This document shows positions 41,326-46,741 of a stretch of 46,741 nucleotides of DNA, one piece after another. Location: positions 1-46,741 of the forward strand of contig CAZIEW010000042.1 in NCBI GenBank assembly GCA_964538515.1, read 5' to 3'. A model generated the notes under the pieces. It was not told where the DNA came from and did not search any database. It worked only from the letters and a program-made list of their open reading frames with translations. This stretch comes from CALBZH01 sp964538515 (GTDB taxonomy: Bacteria; Desulfobacterota; Syntrophobacteria; Syntrophobacterales; Syntrophobacteraceae). The first letter of the stretch is position 1. Every line of letters starts with the position of its first letter. The translations under genes and the position numbers were made by a program.

Positions 41326-42522
41326 TTACTCGTCCCCGCGCTCCTGGCGGATCTTGCGGACGAAAGCCGGAATGAAGTCGAACAGGTCCGCGACCACGCC
41401 GTAGGTCGCCACATCGAAGATGGGAGCATTCGGATCTTTGTTGACCGCAACGATGATCTTGGACCCTTGCATACCCACCACGTGCTGAATGGCTCCGGCG
41501 ATTCCGACCGCCATGTAAAGGGTTGGCGCAACGGTGCGCCCGGTCTGGCCGACCTGGTGAGACGGTGCGATCCAGCCTTCTTCCACGGCGCCGCGCGAGG
41601 CACCGACCGCTGCGTTCACCAGTTGGGCGACGTCTTCGATCAACGAGAAGTTCTCCGGTCGCTTGAGGCCGCGTCCACCGGAAACGATGACGTCGGCTTC
41701 GGTGAGCTTGGCCGTCTGGTCCATTTCGGGGACGACCTCGAGCACTTCGACTCGAGCAGCCAGACAGCTTGCCGGAACATCCATGCGCTCCACCGTTCCT
41801 TTGTGCTCAGGCCGGCGAGCGGGCTTCATGACTTTGGGGCGTACGGTGGCCATTTGAGGGCGCTTGTTGGGGCAGATGATCGTGGCCATGACATTGCCGC
41901 CGAAGGCGGGGCGCGTCTGCAGAAGCAGCCCTTCTTCGCTGATGTCAAGCTCCGTGCAGTCCGCCGTCAAACCGGTTTCCAAAAGGGCCGCAACCCGCGG
42001 AATGAAGGATCGTCCCATGGTTGTTGCCCCGGCGAGAAGGGCTTCCGGCTTCTTTTCGCGTACAAGGTGCACGAGGGTGTTGGCGTAGGCTTCGTCCGTG
42101 AATTTGGCAAGCTCCGGACGATCCACCACGTAGACGGAATCGGCCCCGTGGGCGGTGAGCTCATCGGTCAGGCTTTGGTCGATCCCGTGGCCCAGGAGAA
42201 CCGCTGAAAGCGGTACACCGCGCTTGTCAGCGAGTTTGCGCCCGGCGCTCAGAAGCTCGTGGCTCACCTTGTGGACCGTCCCGTCCCGCCATTCCGCATA
42301 GACCCAGATGCCTTTGAAGCTCGCAAGGTCCGCCGCCGGCCCCGATCCGACTTCCGGAAGACAGATGGCCCCGAACTCACAGGTGTCCACGCACATGCTG
42401 CAGAGCGTGCAGTCGTCGGAGACTTCGATGGAATCCTCTTGGACCGTGATGGCCCCAACGGGGCAGACATCGGCGCAAACCCCGCACACCGTACACTTTT
42501 TTGGGTCGACAATGGCTTTCAT
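41326..42522 (-). CDS. etfA: Electron transfer flavoprotein alpha subunit with N-terminal 2x[4Fe-4S] domain
   Basis: The 398-residue protein begins with a ferredoxin domain of two [4Fe-4S] motifs (Cys10, 13, 16, 20 and Cys38, 41, 44, 48). A linker leads to the EtfA alpha/beta domain and the FAD-binding end with SGGRGLK and SHQVGQTGRTVAP. Ordinary EtfA lacks the ferredoxin part; it is known in caffeyl-CoA reductase (CarE), which bifurcates electrons, and in other anaerobes. With EtfB and Acd from the same operon it could link acyl-CoA oxidation or reduction to ferredoxin and NADH. The ATG overlaps the etfB stop codon by four bases. Confidence 0.95.
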   Translation of the reverse strand: MKAIVDPKKCTVCGVCADVCPVGAITVQEDSIEVSDDCTLCSMCVDTCEFGAICLPEVGSGPAADLASFKGIWVYAEWRDGTVHKVSHELLSAGRKLADKRGVPLSAVLLGHGIDQSLTDELTAHGADSVYVVDRPELAKFTDEAYANTLVHLVREKKPEALLAGATTMGRSFIPRVAALLETGLTADCTELDISEEGLLLQTRPAFGGNVMATIICPNKRPQMATVRPKVMKPARRPEHKGTVERMDVPASCLAARVEVLEVVPEMDQTAKLTEADVIVSGGRGLKRPENFSLIEDVAQLVNAAVGASRGAVEEGWIAPSHQVGQTGRTVAPTLYMAVGIAGAIQHVVGMQGSKIIVAVNKDPNAPIFDVATYGVVADLFDFIPAFVRKIRQERGDE

Positions 42523-43310
42523 AGGCCGGGCACCTTCGCTTCCTTCAGGTAATTGAAAAGCTGCTCCGCCTGGACTTCGGGGAGGCCTTCGATCAGGATC
42601 CGGTCCGTACGGCGCGGGGGGCTGAACACACGCACAACCTGGGTGTAAGAGCCGCTCAAGCCCACTTTCTCCGCATCGAGACCCAGCTGGGCAATCCCCC
42701 AGACCGGGACCTCCGCTTTTTTGGCCCTCATCTTGTGGCGGAGCGACGGCAGCCTGGGCTCGCCCACTTCCTTGAGAACCGTGATCAGGCAGGGCATCGG
42801 AAGCTTCCAGACTTCCGTTCCCTCATCGGTTTGACGGGTGACTTTGAAGTGGGATTCGCCCATCAGGCCAATTTCCTTGACAAACGTGGCGTAAGGAATG
42901 TCCAGGAGCGTTGCCAGCTCGGGACCGACCTGGGCCGTGTCGCCGTCGATGGCCTGTTTGCCGCATATGATGAGGTCCACGTCTCCGAGCTTGCGGATGG
43001 CGGCGGCCAGCGTGGTGGAGGTCGCCCACGTGTCTGAGCCGGCGAAAGCCCGGTCACTCAAAAGAATCGATTCGTCGACGCCCCGCTCGATCGTCTCGCG
43101 AAGAGCTTGCTCCGCCTGCGGAGGGCCCATCGTGATGACCGTCACCTTGGCGCCCGTGTCGTCCTTGATGCGCAGGGCGGCTTCCACCGCGAAAAGGTCG
43201 AATGGGTTGACGATCGACTCCACGCCCTGGCGGACGAGGGTGTTGGTGTTGGGGTCGATCCGGACGTTCTTGGCGTCTGGAACCTGTTTGATGCATGCCA
43301 CGATATGCAT
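42519..43310 (-). CDS. etfB: Electron transfer flavoprotein beta subunit
   Basis: The 263-residue protein has the EtfB core: IVACIKQVPDAKNVRID, SIVNPFDLFAVEAALRIKD, and SDRAFAGSDTWATSTTLAAAI with CGKQAIDGDTAQVGP. The last two segments resemble those of ETFs from anaerobes in which the beta subunit binds FAD or NADH for bifurcation, but this needs structure-based alignment. AAAGGAGG lies ten bases before the ATG. It is encoded 51 bases after acd and overlaps etfA. Confidence 0.95.
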   Translation of the reverse strand: MHIVACIKQVPDAKNVRIDPNTNTLVRQGVESIVNPFDLFAVEAALRIKDDTGAKVTVITMGPPQAEQALRETIERGVDESILLSDRAFAGSDTWATSTTLAAAIRKLGDVDLIICGKQAIDGDTAQVGPELATLLDIPYATFVKEIGLMGESHFKVTRQTDEGTEVWKLPMPCLITVLKEVGEPRLPSLRHKMRAKKAEVPVWGIAQLGLDAEKVGLSGSYTQVVRVFSPPRRTDRILIEGLPEVQAEQLFNYLKEAKVPGL

Positions 43311-43361
43311 GGATCGAATGCCTCCTTTAATCCGCTGATCAAATTTCTCGCTCGGACCGGC

Positions 43362-44531
43362 TTAGAAAAAGGTCTCCTTCAGACGACCGTATTCCTTGCT
43401 CAGCTCCTGTCCGATGATGTTGCGCTGGATCTCATTGGTTCCTTCGTAGATTTGGAGGATCTTCGCATCGCGCATCATCTTCTCGACCGGGTAGTCCTGC
43501 ATGTACCCATACCCGCCAAGCACCTGGACCGCCTCAGTGGCGACTTCCATGGCCACATCGCCGGGGAACATCTTGGCCATGGCAGCGAGCTTGCTCACAT
43601 CGCCCGGGTCCGAATCCATGTAGCGGGCCACGGAGTAAACAAGGGCGCGCGCGGCTTCGGTCTTGGTCGCCATATTGGCAAGCTTGTGGGCGATCGCCTG
43701 GTGGTTGATAATGGACTTGCCGAACTGGATGCGCTTGCGGGCATATTCGACGGCGATATCGAGCGCGCCCTGGGAGAGGCCCACGCCGAGGGCCCCGATT
43801 CCAGGCCGCGACTTGTCAAAGGTCTTCATGGCGATGATGAAGCCCATGCCTTCACGGGCGATCAGGCGGCTTTTAGGGATGCGGCAGTCCTGGAAGACGA
43901 GCTCACGGGTGGCCGAGGCGCGAAGCCCCATTTTCTTTTCCTTCTTACCGAAGGTGAACCCCGGGTCGCCTTTTTCGACGATGAAGAAGCTCGCGCCCCG
44001 TGGTCCTTTGGACCGGTCCGTGATGGCGAGTACCGAGTAAATCTCGGCTTCCCCGCCGCTGGTGATCCACTGCTTCGTGCCGTTCAGGATGTAATGGTCC
44101 CCGTCCTTGACGGCCGTCGTCTGGATGCCCGACACGTCGCTGCCCGCGCCGGATTCCGTGACGCCGAAAGCGGCTAAGCGTTTTCCAGCGGCGATGGGCC
44201 GCAGGTAGGTCTGCTTCTGCTCCTCGCTTCCGAACAGCAAGATGGGATAGGCGCCGAGACCGCTCGCCGCAAACGTTGTCGCAATCGCGATGCAGCCTTC
44301 GGCGAGCTTTTCAACGGCCAGACAGTTTTCGAAAACCCCTCCGCCCATGCCGCCGTACGCTTCCGGGATGTAGAGCCCGAAGAGGTCGGACTGGGCCAGG
44401 ACCTTCATGATGTCCCAGGGGAATTCCTCCGTGGCATCGAGCTCCGCGCGCTGCGGTCGTATCTTTTCCTTGGCAATCTGGGCAGCCAAGTCCTGGATCA
44501 TCTGTTGCTCTTCCGTGAGAAAATAGTGCAC
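43362..44531 (-). CDS. acd: Acyl-CoA dehydrogenase
   Basis: The 389-residue flavoenzyme has the acyl-CoA dehydrogenase signatures AAFGVTESGAGSDVSGI and QVLGGYGYMQDYPVEKMMRDAKI, with the catalytic base Glu363 in IYEGTNEIQRNIIG, the position used by short/medium-chain enzymes. It oxidises acyl-CoA (or conceivably acyl-ACP) to the enoyl form, or runs in reverse, with the ETF encoded just downstream. GTG 44531 is the start, with AAGGAG six bases upstream. It is first in the operon, about 90 bases behind the TetR operator. The chain-length preference cannot be read. Confidence 0.95.
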   Translation of the reverse strand: MHYFLTEEQQMIQDLAAQIAKEKIRPQRAELDATEEFPWDIMKVLAQSDLFGLYIPEAYGGMGGGVFENCLAVEKLAEGCIAIATTFAASGLGAYPILLFGSEEQKQTYLRPIAAGKRLAAFGVTESGAGSDVSGIQTTAVKDGDHYILNGTKQWITSGGEAEIYSVLAITDRSKGPRGASFFIVEKGDPGFTFGKKEKKMGLRASATRELVFQDCRIPKSRLIAREGMGFIIAMKTFDKSRPGIGALGVGLSQGALDIAVEYARKRIQFGKSIINHQAIAHKLANMATKTEAARALVYSVARYMDSDPGDVSKLAAMAKMFPGDVAMEVATEAVQVLGGYGYMQDYPVEKMMRDAKILQIYEGTNEIQRNIIGQELSKEYGRLKETFF

Positions 44532-44619
44532 GCCGATTCTCCTTCCCGCCTGGTTCGGTCAATGAAACAGGGTAAACGCACATTCGAAGGTGGAAGACCC
44601 CATGGAATCCTCAGCCCCA

Positions 44620-44681
44620 CCATCTGACGGACTGGTCAGTCATTAACCACATTCGCCGGGGTGAAGTCAAGCACGATGTGG
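44620..44681 (-). promoter_or_regulatory. acd operon promoter with TetR-type operator
   Basis: Read leftward, CCACATCGTGCTTGACTTC (44681-44663) contains the -35 TTGACT (44670-44665). A -10 near TTAATG (44646-44641, spacing 18) is followed by the 24-base block at 44643-44620 with the dyad TGACTGACCAGTCCGTCA. Both blocks are identical to those before tetR; the sequence between them differs and is three bases longer. Binding here would block transcription of acd-etfB-etfA-fabG-fabF. Confidence 0.85.
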
Positions 44682-44843
44682 CGCGGAAACGCACGGTCGC
44701 CTGGTCCGGGGCAAGTGGAAGCTCCGATGGCGCGCGCCTGACCATGGGGACCCGCTCGAAATCAGCGCGCATGGACGGAGATTTGATGTCGAGCTACAGC
44801 CCGAAATCACGGAGAAAGGCGGAAGGGTTCGTGGAATTGGGTT

Positions 44844-44888
44844 GAAAAAGAAAAACGGAAGACCGGCTTGGAGCCGGTCTTCCGTTTT
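44844..44888 (-). terminator. Strong terminator of yceD-rpmF
   Basis: A perfect 17-bp stem (44888-44872 with 44868-44852, core CGGAAGACCGGCT) and 3-base loop are followed on the minus strand by TTTTTCTTTTTC. It closes the rpmF transcript 100 bases past the stop codon and separates it from the acd promoter. Confidence 0.95.
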
Positions 44889-44989
44889 CGGCGGACGCAT
44901 TCCCTGGTCTGGATGGACACAAGCCCTGCTGGAAGCCCCGACCAGTGGCTCGCGGTGCGCCCGCGGGTCTGTGCGGGGGGTGCGTCGCT

Positions 44990-45175
44990 CTAATCCTCGT
45001 CTTCGGAAGCGAGGACAAGCCGGTCGTGATAATGGCCACAGGTGGGGCACACGCGATGCGGGAGGCGCATTTCATTGCACTGCGGACACTTGGAAAGGCT
45101 TGCAGCGGTCAGAAAGTCATTGGCGCGCCGCTTGTCGCGCCGACTCTTGGATGTTTTTCGTTTGGGAACCCCCAT
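44990..45175 (-). CDS. rpmF: 50S ribosomal protein L32
   Basis: The 61-residue basic protein is L32 with the start GVPKRKTSKSRRDKRRAND and the zinc ribbon Cys30-x2-Cys33 ... Cys43-x2-Cys46 (CPQC ... CPTC), the zinc-binding form. AAGGAG precedes the ATG. It follows yceD, the near-universal partner, by 89 bases. The usual plsX-fabH genes do not follow; a strong terminator does. Confidence 0.97.
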   Translation of the reverse strand: MGVPKRKTSKSRRDKRRANDFLTAASLSKCPQCNEMRLPHRVCPTCGHYHDRLVLASEDED

Positions 45176-45264
45176 TTCACTCTCCTTCTTCGTTCACGGC
45201 ATGGAGGGAGCGGCCGACCGTCCCCCTCGTCATTCCGGGCAAGGGCTTGATAGGCATCAAGCCG

Positions 45265-45819
45265 CTAATCCAGTTTCTTATCAGGAAGCACATCGCGAAG
45301 GGCCTTCAGCTTCGCGAACGGCGAAAGACTGTCACTTGTGGCGCAATCGCATGGCTCTGTATTGAGATTGGCGCCGCATCGCGGGCAGAGCCCCCGGCAC
45401 TGTTCGGAGCAGAGGACTTTGTGCGGAAGCGAGAGGAAAATCTGCTCAGCAATGAGCTGATCCACCTCGATCACTTCCCCGTCGAAGAATTCGTACTCCA
45501 GATCCTCCAGTTCCAGCTCCGTTTCTTCCCCTTCAGCCGAGGGACCCTCGTCAATGAGAAACAGATCCACGGCTTCATCCAGCTCATGCTGGACGGGATC
45601 GAGGCACCGATGGCAAGCGAGCTGCAGCGATCCTCGAATGGAGCCCAGCACTCGGATGTGATCCGAATGCTTCTGGATCTCGAGGTCCACATTCACGGGT
45701 CGTGCCAGCTTCATCTCGAAGGGGTCGTCCGGCGGAAGAAACTGGCTGAGCCGGTCCTGATCCCAATGGAGGTGAAGAAAGCGTCCAGATTCCGGTATTT
45801 CATCCACGCGAATGCGCAT
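45265..45819 (-). CDS. yceD: YceD family protein (DUF177)
   Basis: The 184-residue protein matches DUF177/YceD, encoded before rpmF in most bacteria and linked to 23S rRNA or large-subunit metabolism. It starts MRIRVDEIPESG and has LACHRCLDPV, an acidic centre and SEQCRGLCPRCGANLN, giving four to five cysteines likely to bind zinc. ATG 45819 is chosen because an upstream TTG at 45852 lies inside the -10 box. A strong promoter is seen 33 bases before it. Confidence 0.92.
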   Translation of the reverse strand: MRIRVDEIPESGRFLHLHWDQDRLSQFLPPDDPFEMKLARPVNVDLEIQKHSDHIRVLGSIRGSLQLACHRCLDPVQHELDEAVDLFLIDEGPSAEGEETELELEDLEYEFFDGEVIEVDQLIAEQIFLSLPHKVLCSEQCRGLCPRCGANLNTEPCDCATSDSLSPFAKLKALRDVLPDKKLD

Positions 45820-45851
45820 GCCTGCCTCTTGCCAATTGGCGTAAAAGTGCA

Positions 45852-45879
45852 AGTATAAAAATCTTCATGCAGCTGTCAA
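45852..45879 (-). promoter_or_regulatory. Promoter of yceD-rpmF
   Basis: Leftward TTGACA (45879-45874, perfect) and TATACT (45857-45852, five of six) are 16 bases apart, in an AT-rich stretch 33 bases before yceD. Confidence 0.75.
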
Positions 45880-45934
45880 GCAAAACCTGCGCCGAGCGGA
45901 TCGAGACGACAAATCGCTCCGTGGTGGGAAAGGG

Positions 45935-46450
45935 CTAAAGACTGCGAACGATCTGCGTGATCAAATCGTCGGCGACGATCTTGAAAACCTTCTTGTAGGT
46001 TTCCTTCTTGATCCATTCGGTGCCCATGGAGATCGTGTGCTTGGCCTCGGCCGACGCGATGACGCGGTCCCCCTCTCTAAGCTCACATCGGGCCACGAGA
46101 TGCGCTTTTCCCCAGGTCGAAAAAAACGGACGGAGCAGCACATTGCCTTTCTTGTATTTAATAATCTCGGCATAGAGCTTCAGGACCGGGATCGCCTTAT
46201 CTCCTTGCCACAGCAGCCCCCTGTTGCGAAGACTCTCGTCCAATCCGGTCCACAGCAATCCGATGGCATCGACGTCATAGAGCTCCTTTGTCTTGTTGGA
46301 GACATCAACGACCCTGATACACACATCCTGGCGTGACACGGGCGTTTCCACTCCGCTTGATTCCGGCGGAAGCTCCGGTCGGTTCTTGTTGCATCCCGGA
46401 AGAGAAGTGACCAGTAGGCTTATCAGAATCGCGATTGCCAAGCGTTTCAT
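45935..46450 (-). CDS. Predicted outer-membrane lipoprotein of unknown function
   Basis: The 171-residue protein has a lipoprotein signal with lipobox LPGC (Cys20; next residue Asn, which does not favour inner-membrane retention). The mature part has a beta-alternating pattern, with LYDVDAIGLLWTGLDESLRNRGLL, LKLYAEIIKYKKGN and a final helix. The layout, in which a conserved core names a strand-rich small domain followed by a helix, recalls YajG or DUF4410-type lipoproteins, but I cannot assign it firmly. There is no clear ribosome site beyond GAGGGTGAGGG upstream of the ATG. It precedes yceD on the same strand but yceD has its own promoter. Confidence 0.8.
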   Translation of the reverse strand: MKRLAIAILISLLVTSLPGCNKNRPELPPESSGVETPVSRQDVCIRVVDVSNKTKELYDVDAIGLLWTGLDESLRNRGLLWQGDKAIPVLKLYAEIIKYKKGNVLLRPFFSTWGKAHLVARCELREGDRVIASAEAKHTISMGTEWIKKETYKKVFKIVADDLITQIVRSL

Positions 46451-46741
46451 ATTCCCTCACCCTCTAGAGTAACCTCGAAGCTTGTCGGCCAGACCGCAGA
46501 GCTTTGCGGGAAGCTCCCCGTCCTGAGCATACCCGGCAGGAGGCCCGGAAATTTCGTTCCAGCACCCGCTATTCATACTGCCAGATGCACCGCAATTGGG
46601 CAAGCGCTCTATTATGACAGCTCATTTTGAGGGCGTCCCATCTCCTTGAGTTTAGACCCCCACTGTGTTATGCGTACATTCGATATCACTGCTGTCCGGT
46701 TAAGGAATGGAAACTAGGCCTGAAATCTCATTTTGTGGTAT
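46451..46741. other. Right-edge intergenic region
   Basis: No gene or RNA is recognised. It must contain the lipoprotein promoter (leftward); no clear -35/-10 pair stands out. Confidence 0.4.

Overview
The window looks like chromosomal DNA of a GC-rich, mainly anaerobic Gram-negative bacterium, most likely a Desulfobacterota (former Deltaproteobacteria, Syntrophobacter-like) lineage. The pointers are a run rpiB-glyA-ribD-ribE-ribBA-ribH-nusB, an acyl-CoA dehydrogenase with EtfB and a ferredoxin-domain EtfA, a DctPQM TRAP transporter, periplasmic cytochrome c machinery and a CdaA-YbbR fusion. The taxon is an inference; no rRNA gene is present.

Left part (1-12.7 kb). A broken alpha/beta-hydrolase fragment, a tRNA-Arg(CCU) with its terminator, a single-domain response regulator and a DUF2284 metal-binding protein come first. 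They are followed by a periplasmic copper/redox cluster: a 1037-residue multicopper oxidase, an SCO1-cytochrome c fusion, CcdA and a TlpA-like thioredoxin. A TRAP transporter (dctP-dctQ-dctM) and an internally duplicated membrane protein come next.

Middle part (13-33 kb). A FecR/DUF6600-type exported protein has a glutamine/arginine-rich tail built on a 114-bp tandem repeat. A leftward group holds proS, yjbQ, a bifunctional-nuclease-family gene, adenine deaminase and a ferritin-like protein. Rightward genes are hsp20-htpX, purA and an orphan protein with a histidine-kinase-like H-box. A DUF2914 gene precedes cdaA-ybbR, and a thermonuclease and a Nudix hydrolase follow. tetR-acpP, a lysozyme-like protein, an azoreductase and a small zinc-binding protein complete this part.

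Right part (33-46.7 kb), all leftward. nusB/riboflavin/glyA/rpiB genes lie next to a five-gene fatty-acid operon acd-etfB-etfA(Fd)-fabG-fabF, a yceD-rpmF unit and a lipoprotein gene. The rpmF terminator is followed by the acd promoter instead of the usual plsX/fabH/fabD genes.

The strongest unexplained signal is regulatory. The promoters of tetR-acpP (29053-29111) and acd-etfBA-fabGF (44620-44681) are 15 kb apart on opposite strands. They share an identical 19-bp block around the -35 box and an identical 24-bp block containing a dyad operator. This suggests that one TetR protein, with an unusual ~115-residue N-terminal extension, controls itself, acyl carrier protein, two fatty-acid synthesis enzymes and an acyl-CoA dehydrogenase/ETF system as one regulon. 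The second candidate system is the copper oxidase cluster with its SCO-cytochrome c fusion.
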